Assembly: GCA_009760855.2 (NCBI GenBank)
Contig: WPIO01000133.1
Location: forward strand, 467,501-531,500
Reading direction: 5' to 3'
DNA length: 64,000 nt
Source: Cristatella mucedo
Lineage: Eukaryota > Bryozoa > Phylactolaemata > Cristatellidae
Part shown: positions 21,960-33,112 of the stretch, in pieces
Position numbering within the stretch: position 1 is the stretch's first letter
Layout: the number at the start of each line of letters is the position of its first letter
The notes under the pieces: generated by a model
What the model was told of the DNA's origin: nothing
The model's input: the letters and a program-made list of their open reading frames with translations, nothing else
The model's database searches: none
Made by a program: the position numbers and the translations under genes

Positions 21960-22566
21960 ATGACGCGTAGCTGAAAGTAAGGCATACTTCACATTTGAGC
22001 TGATAAGGTTTTCTAGTGAAAGGTCACTTTAGAATCTGACACCCAGATTGCTCACAGACGCTGCAGGGGATATGATGGCCGATCCATTATTTGAGGCTCA
22101 CAATTTCCCATCTCTGATTAAATAAGTATTTTGCCGTAAGTAGCTAGCTGGTTTTATCGTCTATGGCTTGGAAAGATTTTGCTGCCATCCAAATGCAAAC
22201 CTCGGCAACACATGCTGTACGGGAGTTCAGAAGGGTTGACACTCTGGAAGACAGAAAGGAAGGTATAAAAGCGTAGGTAAAGAAAGATGTGCGTCTGCCA
22301 TGTGCATTGAAATGAAATCCTATCTTGCTCACTTGGCTACGGCATGCGGAGAGTATAAATCGCGAAAAAAAAAGAGGATCAACCGCAAAGCCACCCTGGG
22401 GCACCTCGCACTTTCGATGATCAAGTGCCTGATGGCCGTTGTCATCAAAGCTGTGAAATATGCCACTGCGGTAGGACCTAAACCGTTGCAGTCTACTGCA
22501 AGTGGCGCCTAAGCGAGACATTGGATACTCTTCATGATGGACTCTGCAATCGATTATATCCAGCAC
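21960..22566 (-). mobile_element. LINE family A, degenerate RT fragment
   Basis: The minus strand carries decayed versions of VPQGS (VPQGGF), FHFYADD (FHFNAHG) and WMAAxFLxxDDKT (WMAAKSFQAIDDKT). Sequence at 21960-22140 continues the same element downstream. There is no intact frame. Confidence 0.75.
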
Positions 22567-23163
22567 TGCCGAGGGATCCAGCCATTAAGCCAAGAGACTG
22601 GTCACCCATTCCCAATCCCTCCGGGTCCTGGATTTGTTTCCACCTGTAGGAAAAATGGCACTGCCACTATAGTTGTCACTGCCGGCGAGGAGCTGGGAAC
22701 TCGATGGAAGCTGGCATGGCAGCAGCTACCTCGGAAAAAAGCCAGTCGTTTCACCGGGTTCGCAGAAAGACACGCCTCGCCCTCATCCTTCGAATCACTT
22801 AATTAAAGAGCTGTTTATGCTGTATGTATCCGCGTTCGAGTGAGCATAGCGTAAGAACCTGGCGACTTGCAGTCGTTTGGGCTGGCCAGCATAAGCCGCC
22901 GTGCGGCCAGCTATGCAGCCCTACGACGCGCATGCGCGGGTTCCGTGCGCTCCCTGTGCGGCCCAAGCTCCCACTCAGCCCCCCCCCTCACCGGCTTTTC
23001 CGGTTTTTTGACATAGCTGTTGACCTACCTCAACAAAGTGCAGCTAAGTGATAGTCGGTTGGCCGTTATCGTTCGGCCTGGCTTTGGTTCCTAACCAGCG
23101 ATGTCTCCGTTGACGTCGCCATGCGAATTCTCCGCACGACACTCCCGGCTCTCTCAATTGCAG

Positions 23164-23343
23164 CAACGATGCAGCTGCTCGAGCGGACTTGTTGGCCACG
23201 CTGAATAACAAAGAAAACTGCATTTTCGACGATCGCTTCGTTCTGCGGCAGCGCTTCGACGAACGCCTGAGCGGCGTCGACTACGCATGCACGACAGTCG
23301 GCAATCGTGTCAAGCAGCTCGAGGACGCCGGCAACGAATGCCG
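23164..23343 (+). CDS. QRICH2: QRICH2-like protein, internal exon
   Basis: This 180-bp exon is open without an internal ATG. The acceptor is CTCTCAATTGCAG (to 23163) and the donor TGCCG|GTGAGG (23343/23344). It enters and leaves in phase 2, matching both the exon ending at 12848 and the one starting at 25902. It encodes NDAAARADLLATLNNKENCI, then RFDERLSGVDYACTTVGNRV. The pattern with KADK-like ARADLLATLNNKE, then RxxFDxxLxxV, follows the helical repeat of the DUF4795 domain in QRICH2. It sits between two large repeat-filled introns. Confidence 0.8.
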
Positions 23344-23654
23344 GTGAGGACCAAGCGAGCGACACCGAGCTCGGCCATCCCAGCAGGCTCAGCAGCCCCT
23401 CGTGTGGCCCTCATAGCAGGCCAGCTCCAGCGGGCATGTTAAACTTGCCCAGCGGCAGCAGTAGCAGCAGCAACCAGAACTTCATGTCTGATTCTCGTTG
23501 AAGTATATGCCTCCTTCAAATTAGATTCAATAGAAAGATATTTGGCGAGAAAAACAGACATGAAGATTGAGAGATAATACTAGGGAGAGCGATATCGTAT
23601 AACAAGCAGCATATCTCTCCGTCTCCGTCTCCTTCTCTGTCTCATTCTCCCTCA

Positions 23655-23800
<146 letters not shown>

Positions 23801-23894
23801 TTGCTGTCCTTGTCACTCGCTATTTTCACGAGACAGATTTTGGACGCTGAGTGTTCTCCATTCACTTTTGAGCTTTGCTAGAGCCAACTTTCAT

Positions 23895-24130
23895 CCTTAA
23901 TAATAATAATAATAATGCACTTGATAAAGCGCCCTCAGAGAACTTAATCTCTTTCTAGGCGCTTTACATTTGCTGCAAAGGGAAATCCACTTCAGATCCA
24001 CGCTGTTCTCCATGAGACAGACACAGATAAATAATAATATCTACATATTTGCATGGCACACACAGAGAACTGAATCTCTTTCTAGGCACTTTACACATGC
24101 TGTAAGAAATGAAGAAGGCGTGACAAAAAG
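23895..24130 (-). mobile_element. Two LINE family A 3' tails in a row
   Basis: A well-kept tail lies at 23899-23990 ((TAA)n, complement of the hairpin). A more decayed one lies at 24020-24110 (GAGAACTGAATCTCTTTCTA). Both are severely 5'-truncated. Confidence 0.8.
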
Positions 24131-24824
24131 ATTCAGTTAGTGCCATGGGCCCCTCATTTGGATGAGTGGACGCACGATGACAGTATTGGCCAACGATGAG
24201 ATAAGCCATTACTTGTACACACATCCTACTTGTATATACATCCTTGCCTTTCATCCTTTGCTTGGCGTAAATACCCTCAGCTTCTTAGAGGTTTATCGGT
24301 CGCTTGCTTTTCGCCTGTTGCTTTTTTCTCTTGTTTTTCTATATATTCCTCTCTATCTACTGTGAAACCGGCGTGCCTTGGAGTCTGCCTTCCGCTGAAG
24401 CTCAGTTGACAAGTGTGCGCTCACTCGCGCTAGCCCCCTATTTGCTGAACTCGCTGTCAGCGGATTTTAAAAAGACGAGCTGCAGTACTGTGAGGCTGCA
24501 TTTCTGTACATAGTCGTGCATGATGCACGTCCATCTGGCGCATGGCACTGGATGCGAGCACTTTTGCCGCAGCTCGCTGTCTCTGCTGCGGGCGGGTATA
24601 TTTACTAGAATATTAGTCTAGAGGAAAGGACAGATCGCTCATACTCTAACACTGAATCCTCGTGTGAAAATCGTATCTTAAATTCGTCTGCGATCCGGTG
24701 CTGATCGAGCTATGCGCTTGCCCAGCCAGTGCCCTTGGCTTCGCCATATTGCTCGAGCGAACCGAGCTTTAGAGCATGCACGCGCACGCGTCCTAAGTGG
24801 CCGCCTCGCCTAGCAGTAGCGCAC

Positions 24825-25058
24825 GGTGCTGCCTGCACTCGCTTACCGTTTTCGAGGGGCGCACAAGTGCGCTTGCCGAATCCAGTCGTCTCAATCGGCG
24901 CCAATCGGCGCTTTTGGGCACCAGCATAAACTCCAGCCCCAGCGCGCACCGGTGCCTGCACTCGCTTACCGTTTCCGAGGGAAATCGTGTCCGAAATCGT
25001 CGAATCCAATCGCGTCAATCGGCGCCATTCGGTGCCTTTCGGAGCCAGCATGAACCCT
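24825..25058. repeat. Direct duplication, about 120-bp unit
   Basis: CTGCACTCGCTTACCGTTT with its following CGAGG, and AATCGGCGCCA, occur at about 24833-24910 and again at about 24957-25030. The two units are diverged, with small length differences. Confidence 0.75.
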
Positions 25059-25134
25059 GTCCCTCGGTCCTCGTACGCCAACAACTTGAGGGCGGGGAAA
25101 GCGTGCGCACTGTCAGCCCACATTACGGCCACGC

Positions 25135-25290
25135 TAGCCCCGGAGATGCAGGTACTCGCTCTTTACTACCGGGATCGTGGATTCTAATCCTGCAGTGGGC
25201 GATCCTTTATTGCTAACTGCAAGCGGCGGCGATAGCCGTTGAAGCTCTTCTGCCGATATAAAAAGATGAGGCAGCTAAATCGGCTCATAT
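25135..25290 (+). mobile_element. tRNA-derived SINE copy
   Basis: The head has the B-box-like GTGGATTCTAATCCTGC. It is followed by the family body GGGCGATCCTTTATTGC, CTGCAAGCGGCGGCGATAGC, GCTCTTCTGCCGATATAAAA and an end GCAGCTAAATCGGC. Confidence 0.8.
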
Positions 25291-25901
25291 TTCATTCCAG
25301 CTCAACGTCAGGGGGGCCGCTGCGTCACCCGGAAGTGTACGTTTGTCTCAGTATCTACTTGACGCGAGTTGGTGCGCTGCAATGAACGGCCACCTGCGGC
25401 TGCCATCGCTGCCGGAGGCAAATCGAAATCTTGCGTCGCACGATGTTGCTCGTGCCTCGTGTCCTGTTATGTTTGTCGCTTTTGTGGACAAGCGCAAAAA
25501 TCTGCGTACTACACTAACACAGCTTTTCTCTATATCTACACGCGGTAATGCGCGACGCGGGGTTTTGCGGTTGTTTTTTTTTTAACTCTGACGCCAGCAG
25601 TTCGCTCTTTCGGAGTGTCCACATCAAACTAGAATGCGCTAGAACAAGTGCACGGGATTGTCAGCGCTGACAAGCGGCCGCTGGTCTGCATCTGCAGAAT
25701 GATTGGCGCTCGTTGCGAAGGCAGCTAAAAGCGACGGCTGCCGAAGCTAACGAGCGCTTCCGGCTGCGCACCAACGGCAAACGTCCGCCGCGACAAAAAA
25801 CATCATCTGGCGCGGCGTTCCGCCGACGCTTGCGAGCGCGCGTCCAAGGCGCGCGGACGACGGTGAAAGGCGGAAGTATCTCGTCGCTGCGCCGCGTTCA
25901 G

Positions 25902-26132
25902 GTCGCAGCAGCTGAAACGCGCCGAGGAGCAGGAAGCGGAACGCCGAGCCAGATTGGAGGAAGCGACGCGCCTGCGCGACGACCTCGTCGCCCTGCGCGG
26001 CGACATGGACGAGCTGGCCGCCGTGTTCGCGCGCGAGCTGGAGCAGGACTCGGCGGCCGCTTTCCGCAGGAGGCTGCTGCCGTTCAAGTGCCTGTCGTGC
26101 AGCAAAAACATGGCGCTAAGCAAGGACAACGT
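25902..26132 (+). CDS. QRICH2: QRICH2-like protein, DUF4795 cysteine-motif exon
   Basis: The exon starts after CCGCGTTCAG (25901) and ends at AACGT|GTGAGT (26132/26133). It reads SQQLKRAEEQEAERRARLEE, a coiled coil, then FRRRLLPFKCLSCSKNMALS. The latter matches the family pattern MRRQLLAHFHCLSCDRPLE of QRICH2, including the CLSC cysteine pair. It starts in phase 2 (one base completes a codon with either the 12848 or the 23343 donor) and ends in phase 2, which fits the exon at 30186. This is one of the two strongest family matches in the gene. Confidence 0.88.
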
Positions 26133-26237
26133 GTGAGTAGCACGGAGCAGCAATCTACTCGCCGGCGAAAGCCCGCGAGAGCGGCGCACCTCTTCTGAGC
26201 GGCGCGCCGCTACTGTCTACGTCGCGACGATTTGACC

Positions 26238-26240
<3 letters not shown>

Positions 26241-26328
<88 letters not shown>

Positions 26329-26345
26329 CACACTCTCTCTCACTC
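26241..26345. repeat. (CT)n microsatellite
   Basis: About 42 CT units (26241-26324), then a short CACACACTCTCTCTC stretch, lie about 110 bp behind the exon donor at 26132. Confidence 0.97.
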
Positions 26346-26924
26346 AGGCCCTGCTGCTGCGGCGGCGGCGGCGGAAGCGGTTAAAAAAAGTTGGCTGCTG
26401 GTGCTGCCGTAGCGGCCGCTGGGCGACGATCTGTGCGAGCGGCGTCGGGCGAGGTGTCCTGCATCTGCGGCAGCTGTGCGACTCGCCTTTGCCGAAGGCG
26501 TCTCGCCGCGGACCTTCGCCGGCTTTGCGGTCCACCTAATGTCGGTGCCGTTGGCGAACCCGCGATCAGCCTATGGCACACGGCCCAGGCGTTGAGAAAG
26601 GTGGCCTTTGCGCCAGGGTACACTTTTCTGGCCGATGTGAAGGTGCCAATTTCAAATGGCTGAAGTATTATCATTATGTGCATTATAAATGTAGATCTAT
26701 TATCATTATTATTATTACGAGTACGCACGCTCGTGAGTTGCGGATGTGTAATTCGAGCGCAGTAACGATGTCCCGCCAACGTCAGGCATTGTCGCGTGTC
26801 TATTAGTTATTGTTGTCTACTAGCATTGTCACGTGTCTATTAGCCCGACCATCCTTCTCACTTCCTCCATATATCTATCCATCTACCTATCTGTATTTCC
26901 ATCCATCTATTAAGAATAATATTT

Positions 26925-27000
26925 CTGTTGTATATCGCCCTCTAAGAACTGAATCTCTCTCTAAGCACTTAACACATGCTGCATGTAAGCCTTTACCAAA
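26925..27000 (-). mobile_element. LINE family A, decayed 3' tail
   Basis: CGCCCTCTAAGAACTGAATC then TCTCTCTAAGCACTTAACAC and ATGCTGC align with the complement of the family A tail. Confidence 0.65.
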
Positions 27001-27134
27001 TTTTTCATGGTAACATTAGTAAGCAGCAGCAGCGATAGAGAGAAAGATAAAGAAATATGGATATTATTATTTATGGATAGATAGATAGATATTCAGACAA
27101 ATAGATTGATAGATGAATAGATAGATAGATTTGT

Positions 27135-28415
27135 TCAAGGTTTATGGTTCAGATCATGTCTCAGTGGGAAACTCCAAAGTCTTGATGCAAACGGTCGAAG
27201 ATCATCCGAGGATGCGCCTCTGAAATATGGGGCACCTCAGGACTCCGTGCTAGATCCGGTTTTTTCACGCTTTATACTCTCCCTCTTGCCGATGTGCTTG
27301 CCACGCACAATCTAGGCTTTCATTTCTGTGCGGATGACAGTTGTACCTTTGCTTTGATTCCTCCCAGCCCTCCAGCACGTCGAATTCTCTCAACTCCCTT
27401 GCAGCATGTATTGAAGACATACGCATATGGACGGCAGCAAATTTCTTAAATTCAATGATGACAGATTCAACTTACTAGTTATGAGCGAACCAAGTTTGAT
27501 TCAGAAATTGGAAAGGCTAACGCTCAAAATCGGCTCTGCCAGCCTATCTCCTGTCGAAGCAGAACGAAATTTAGGTGTCATGTTCGAAAGTGACCTTTCG
27601 TTAGACAACCACAACACCTCCACTATAAAGTCTGCTGACTTTCAGCTACATAACCTAGCTTAAATTCGGGTTTGTTTAGACAGGGATACCACATCTAAGT
27701 TGGTCAGTGCGTGTGTGGCATCCCTTCTTGACTTCTGTAACTCACTGCTTACTGGTCTACCGGCCTGCTCAGTCAGACGCTTACGGCTCGTCAAAAGTCT
27801 GCAGCTAGACGTGTCTGTCGCGAGCGTGAGCAGTTGCTGCATCACACCACTTTTCGCCAACCTGCACTGGCTACCAGTCAATCAGCACACCAAATTCAAG
27901 CCCTTGCCCTTAATCACTTTCAGGTTCCTTCATTCTTTGGCTTCAATCTACTTATCAGATCTACTCTCCCACCAGGCAAAGCATCGTACCACTCGCTTTA
28001 CGGAATCTAATTGTAAACGAATACCTCGAACAAACCTTAAATCCTTTGGAGACTGTGCATTTAGTTCGTGTGCTGCCAAAGCCTGGAACTCACTCCTGAC
28101 TTGCGTCGCAACATCACCTAACTTGACCACATTTAAAAAAAAACTAAAAACGCACCTATTTAGCGCAGCATTTAGTGAATCCCTGTGATTCGACATTTAT
28201 GAGCCTATGCGTGCTGACACTGTGCATGCTGCTACTAAACATACTTGCATGCTGACCCTATGCATGTCACCCCTAACCGTGTTATTCTTGTTGTTTATTG
28301 AGCATGCTACCACTGATTATTCCATTCGTGCTTTTTCGCAGCAAAGCGCCTAGAAAGCTTAAAGCACCTGTACAGAGATTGAGCTCTCCGAGGGCGCCTT
28401 ATCAAATGCATTATT
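27135..28415 (+). mobile_element. LINE family A, 5'-truncated copy
   Basis: The copy starts in the reverse transcriptase (FRSCLSGKLQSLDANGRRSS-like sequence at 27150-27205) and runs through LTLKIGSASLSPVEAERNLG and the C-terminal domain to KTHLFSAAFSESL and a stop at 28188. Stops and small indels break the frame several times (for example 27661). The tail hairpin at about 28345-28410 carries a short internal insertion. Confidence 0.9.
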
Positions 28416-28441
28416 ATTGTATGCTCTCTGTCTTACATATA

Positions 28442-28444
28442 TGT

Positions 28445-28486
<42 letters not shown>

Positions 28487-28526
28487 GTTTGTGTGTGTGT
28501 CTGTGTGCTTGTTTGTGTGTGTGTTT
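28442..28526. repeat. (GT)n microsatellite
   Basis: The GT repeat has a few T and C interruptions and directly follows a LINE A tail on one side and meets a LINE B tail on the other. Confidence 0.95.
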
Positions 28527-28529
28527 GCA

Positions 28530-29575
28530 ATGTAATGTCATGTAATTTATCTCCGTCTGTGACTCCACAAAGTCATAAAGACCATGTGGGTGTTACGCAA
28601 GAGAGTTTTGTATAGCTCACTCACAGCCTAAGCGGCTTTCGGTACGCATTCGGTAGCCAACAGACTTCGTCTCACTCAGCAAAGAGAAAGTGGGAAGCGT
28701 AGCTGAGTCAAGAGAGCTGCTGAGGTAGTGAGTAGCATGGAAGTAGCAGTTCAGGACCGCTGAAAAAGATGAGCTATAGCCGGCAGTAGGAGAATAGTTG
28801 TCGTTGCACAAGAATTGTGGAAGCGAGTTCCACAGTCTAGGACCTGCAGAGCTAAAGCTTCTGTCGTCAACCGTATTTAAGCGGAGGAATGGGACAGCTA
28901 ATTTATTGTCCACACAGGGCCTGAGGACGCGAACAGGCTGAAACTGATGCAGCAGTTCAGCTAGGTACGAAGGAGCCCAGCTGTGGCGGGCCTTGTGGGT
29001 CAGCGTAAGAACTTTGCTCTGTATCCGTTGCTCAACCAGCATCCATCCTAGCTCTTTTAGCAAATGAGACACGTGCTCAAACCTCTGGGGATTGAAGACT
29101 AGCCTTGCAGCCATATTCATAGCCCGCTGCAGTAGCCTAATAGCTTTCTTTGGTAGCCCAGCCAAAAGGAAGTTACAATAATCAAGTCGAGACAGAACTA
29201 AGGAGCTAGTTAATTTTTTTACGAGCAACTGTGGAAGACAGCTCCTAATCTTGGATAGGGATCGGACGTGATGGCTAGCTGTAGAGGCAGTCTTCTGAAT
29301 GAAGCTTTTAAAATTGAGGCGGCTGTCGAAAACGACACCTAAATTTCGAGCGCGTGGTGATGGTCGCACAACAGCATCACCTATTAGAAGAGCAAAGCCT
29401 TTTAATCCAGCCACACGCCAAACGTGTAGGGTGTCCTATGAGCAGTAGATCGGTTTTATCATCATTTAATTCCAGGAAGTTTTCCGACATCCAGGATCGA
29501 ATATCGGCGAGGCAAGCCTTCAGTTTCTCAGTTGCTGCAGCAGATTCGGACGGTTTGATTTTTTAATATAAACGC
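28530..29575 (-). mobile_element. LINE family B, 3' half
   Basis: The minus-strand frame from about 29414 down reads LLIGDAVVRPSPRARNLGVV, SLSKIRSCLPQLLVKKLTSS and LVLSRLDYCNFLLAGLPKKA, then the family C-terminus WNSLPQFLCNDNY. These are post-RT segments typical of CR1/L2-like ORF2 proteins. The 5' side (29415-29575) continues RT-proximal sequence with SWMSENFLELNDDKT-like residues. The 3' end is GACGGAGATAAATTACATGA then CATTACATTGC, so family B ends in ATTAC-type repeats, not (ATT)n. Confidence 0.9.
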
Positions 29576-29689
29576 TCTCTTATTATCAGAGGCTTGAAGG
29601 TCATCTTTCCCCAGCATCCATTTGTGCAGCATTGCTCATAGTATCCTCCCTCATGACTTTGAGGAGGGGACATGGCCTGCATTTTTTAC

Positions 29690-30062
29690 ATCAAGTCTCA
29701 ACTGATGTAACTCATTTTGTTCAAGTCATTTAGCCTGTGCAGTCACGCTAGCTCATAAGCGTCTAAAAAAGTGGGTTCGCTGTTCTCCTATCGGCGGCGT
29801 CGGCCGGAGTGGTACTCTGTCGCGTTACAGCAGACACAACACTTGGCGACACTTAAACAGAAACTAAAAACCCACACGCTTCTCATTGGAATTTGCTGGG
29901 TCCATGCGAATGCTCTCCTGTTCGGTTATGCGTGCTGACGCAGAGCATCTAATCACTAGCCACATTGACATGGTTACCTTTTCCAAGAGATGCAAAGTGC
30001 CCAGTGAGAGATAAAGCTCTCCGACGGCAGATGTCCACTATCATACAATCATTGTTATTATT
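29690..30062 (+). mobile_element. Old LINE family A 3' fragment
   Basis: ACACTTAAACAGAAACTAAA, TATGCGTGCTGACGCAGAGC and GAGATAAAGCTCTCCGACGG followed by TTATTATTATC match the family A ending with many changes. Confidence 0.6.
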
Positions 30063-30185
30063 ATCACGACTGACACTACTACGACAGCACGCGCATGGCG
30101 TTGACGGCAGACCAGTTCCGAGGAGCTCCGGCCAGCGCGCGGAGGGCTTAGGTGTCGCCCGCCTCTTCTTCCGCTCTCTTTCCAG

Positions 30186-30499
30186 GCCCGGACCGTCGCT
30201 TCCGGCCGAGGTCGCACTGAAGAGCAGCAAGTCGCCCAAGCCGTACACTGCGTACGAGCTGGACTCGCTGCGACGGCTCGCCAAGCTGAGCACCAGGCCG
30301 AGCGAGCAGCCGCTCGTCGGCGCCCTCTACCACGTGCCGCGACCGTGCGGCGGCGCCTACACCATGGTGGACCCGCTGCGCGCCGCCGCAGCCGAGAGGA
30401 AGTCGGCCGTCGAGCAGCTAGCCGCCGGCGCCGGCGCTCACTTTGGTCACGTGCAGGGACCGTTTCCCGTGGTGCACATTATCAATCAGAACATCATAA
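30186..30499 (+). CDS. QRICH2: QRICH2-like protein, PYTxxEL / CGG-motif exon
   Basis: After the acceptor CTCTTTCCAG the exon reads PGPSLPAEVALKSSKSPKPY, then TAYELDSLRRLAKL, then LYHVPRPCGGAYTM. Human QRICH2 has IRPYTVFELEQVRQHSRNLKL and STVPRRCGGSHTL in the same order, so family membership is clear. The entry phase matches the exon ending at 26132. The exit is less sure: a weak donor ATAA|GTAGCG at 30499/30500 fits in phase with an exon at 30829. Otherwise the frame runs on through a glycine run to a stop at 30600. Confidence 0.85.
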
Positions 30500-30706
30500 G
30501 TAGCGTCCCCGGCGGCGGCGGCGGCGGCGGCGAGTACGCTCGCGAAACTCGAGCGCACGCGTCGTTCAGCGGCGGGAAGCTGCCGAAAATTCTCAAATAG
30601 AACCCGCCTTCGGCGGCGAGCTGATTTCGCGTGTGCGAAAGCGTCAGGGAGCGTGGACGCGCCGAGCAGCCGGCGGCGGCGGCTGTGCGGCGCCGCTTTG
30701 CCCGAT

Positions 30707-30736
30707 CGGCCGCCGCCGCCGCCGCCGCCGCCGCCG
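30707..30736. repeat. (GCC)n tract
   Basis: A pure run of GCC triplets lies in the presumed last intron of the QRICH2-like gene. Confidence 0.9.
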
Positions 30737-30828
30737 CAAGGGGCACGACACGCGAAGCAGCGCTTTCAGCAGAGAATAGCGGAGAGACGCGACGCTCCAG
30801 TTCCGGCGTCGCGCGCGCACGCGCGCAG

Positions 30829-31082
30829 ATGCGCGAGGGAAAGGCGATCTGCCGGCGGCGGTGGATGGCAGCGACTTTCGCTTCGACCGCGCCGGCGAGG
30901 TGATCGCGCGCGGCGCCAGCGTGGCCACGCCGACTATACATACGCGGCTCGGGGAGTGGCGCTTCGAGGCGGCGCGAGCAGACGCCGACGGTGTCGAGCG
31001 AATTGCGCCCCAGCGGCGGCCAAGGCCCTGGCCGGTGCTTTTCTGCGGCCGACAGGCGAGCTGTTGCGATGAGGCTGGGTGA
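30829..31082 (+). CDS. QRICH2: Candidate last exon of the QRICH2-like gene
   Basis: After an acceptor GCGCGCGCAG the phase-matched frame reads GDLPAAVDGSDFRFDRAGEV and on to TGA at 31080-31082. Family members end shortly after a segment like DILGLDGHIYKGR, and DGSDFRFDRAG is a loose counterpart. The acceptor lacks a polypyrimidine tract and the preceding donor is weak, so this exon is tentative. Confidence 0.4.
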
Positions 31083-32815
31083 CCCGAAGGCCGGCAGTTG
31101 TGCCGAAATGGCGACACCGAGCAGCGCATCAAAAAAAGCTGCAGCCGTTCGCCCGCCCGCCCGCCCCCCTCCCCGGCATGAACGCGTCTCCGCCATTACA
31201 CTTCCTCCTGCGGAAGTATCACCGCTCCTTCTCTCTAGTGGCTTCCAGGCTTGCAGGCGGAAGGAGGGGGGCAGAGGAAATCTCTACGCTTGGAGAGCGA
31301 CTCTAGAGACTTATCTAAAGGGTTCGAGGCGTTTCGCCGAAGGACGGCCATCGCCTCTTTTTTCGCAGGAGGGGCAATGAAGAGCCGCTCGAGCGCGGTG
31401 CATTCGGCGCCCATCGACTTTTGGAAGGGCCAACCATAACGTCTCTGAAGAGGGGCCCACGAAAATTTAGCGAATCAAATGGCGCTATATTTTTAGACCG
31501 GCTTCACCGAGGCCTGCCCGAGTGACGCGCTTTTGAGCGCGAAGCCACGCGAGGCTCGCGTCAAATCGCTACGCCGTTGCTTCGGACGGGCGGCTCCTTA
31601 GTGTAGGCGTCGCGCGCTCTGGGCGCCGCGCTGGCGCCTCTCCCGCCATTGGGATTGGCGACGAGTGTCGTAGAGGCGTCGCGGAGTCGCCGCCTCGTGG
31701 CGGTGCTCCTTTGACGCGCAGCTTCCGGGCTGTCGATGTAGACTAGCAGAAGGGCTACGCGGAAGTGTCGACAATGTAAGTCGACTGCAGTTGCATAAAA
31801 GCCCCGCATTCTTCCACGAGCAAGCAGCGGGCGCAGAGGGACACCGGGTAGAGGAAGACACGCCAGACATTAGAGCATTTAGAGGCCGAGAGAGTGATGT
31901 TAGCGAGAAAGAAGTGGAGACCGAGGGGAGAAAAAAAAGAGAGAGCGGCGATCTGCTGCTGCTGCTACGGCGGTCGGTGACGACAAGATGACATGCCGCT
32001 TTTCTGTGCTGCCACGTCCCCATCGCTGTCGTCTGCTCGTTGGTGCCGCAACAACGAGTCGCTAGCCGGGCTCCGAGGTTTGGGGTGACACCAACACCGG
32101 TCGTCCGTCGGCGAGGACTAGCACCGCTAGGAGCGCTGCGTTCGCCCACTGACTGCTGCAATGCTGCTGCTGCTGCAGTAGCCCCGGCAAAACCCGCTGT
32201 GAAAAGCAGTATCGATGCAGCTGAACCGCGACGACTCGCTGTAGCCGCGCTTCGAGGCTTCGCCAGCTCTGCCTGCGTTTGTCATGCTTTTGCAAGGACG
32301 CGTATAGATTTTCGCTGCGTTTACGGCAAAGGACTTCAGCTCAGAAGCCGCCGCTGCGCGTTCATAACGGAAGCCAGACTCCGTCACACCAGCCGCTCTC
32401 CACAAATCGGCCGCAGAACGCCGCATGCGGCACGTAACCTCGATCAAGTTACGGCGATACGGCGGCTGGCCCCGGGAGCCCCAATAAATCGGCAGTCGCC
32501 GCCGCCTGAGCGATAGATTGCCGGCCGACGGGGCCGGATGGCTGGATGGCCGGGCAAGGTGGCCGATGGCCGGACAAGCCGACGAAAGGCCAGAGGCTCG
32601 ATGTTCCCTTTGATGCTTCCCTTTGACCTCGGCCTGAAAAACAGGAGTCGCTTTCTCCGGCGAGGCTCCTCCCGGCCGGCATCGTCCAGGCGGTGGGTCG
32701 CACGTAACGTAGTCGCGCAAAAAGGGTATCGCGCCGCCTCCCACGCGACGCCTCCTTCTCGCGGCTGTTTCGCGAGCGGTCTAACGTTAAAAGTCAGGGG
32801 CCGAGCTCAATGGTC
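31083..32815. other. Gene-free GC-rich sequence
   Basis: No repeat tail, splice-bounded exon or recognisable peptide was found. Long open frames on both strands reflect the GC content. Confidence 0.4.
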
Positions 32816-32817
32816 AA

Positions 32818-32915
32818 AATAATAATGACAATCGTAATCATACAAACATTTTTAAAGCGCCCTCAAAGAACTTAATTTCTTTCTTGGCACTTTGCATATG
32901 CTCTAAAGTAGGCAC
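32818..32915 (-). mobile_element. LINE family A, decayed 3' tail
   Basis: AAAGCGCCCTCAAAGAACTT then AATTTCTTTCTTGGCACTTT is the complement of the tail hairpin. Confidence 0.75.
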
Positions 32916-32954
32916 GATCAGATGGTTTGCGGCAACGTGGACAATGTCGAAGAG

Positions 32955-33112
32955 AATAGCCGTGATGGCGCACTAGGTAAGGCGGTTGCTTTTCACGACC
33001 GCGAGCTCGAGTCCTGACGTGGGCGATCCTTTATCACCGCTGCAAGTGGTGTGACGATGGCTTTAAGACTCTTTTGCCGCTATATGAAAAGGCTGTCAAA
33101 TCAGCTAGTGAT
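32955..33112 (+). mobile_element. tRNA-derived SINE, near full length
   Basis: The head GCGCACTAGGTAAGGCGGTT resembles a tRNA A box, CGGTTG and CGACCG can pair as an anticodon stem around a 7-nt loop, and GAGCTCGAGTCCTG is a B box. The body has GGGCGATCCTTTATCACC, GCTGCAAGTGG and CTCTTTTGCCGCTATATGAA, ending in GGCTGTCAAATCAGC. Confidence 0.85.

Noticed and set aside
25713-26198. 161-codon plus-strand frame
   Set aside because: It is a shadow of the QRICH2-like exon at 25902-26132, which uses a different frame supported by family motifs and splice phases.
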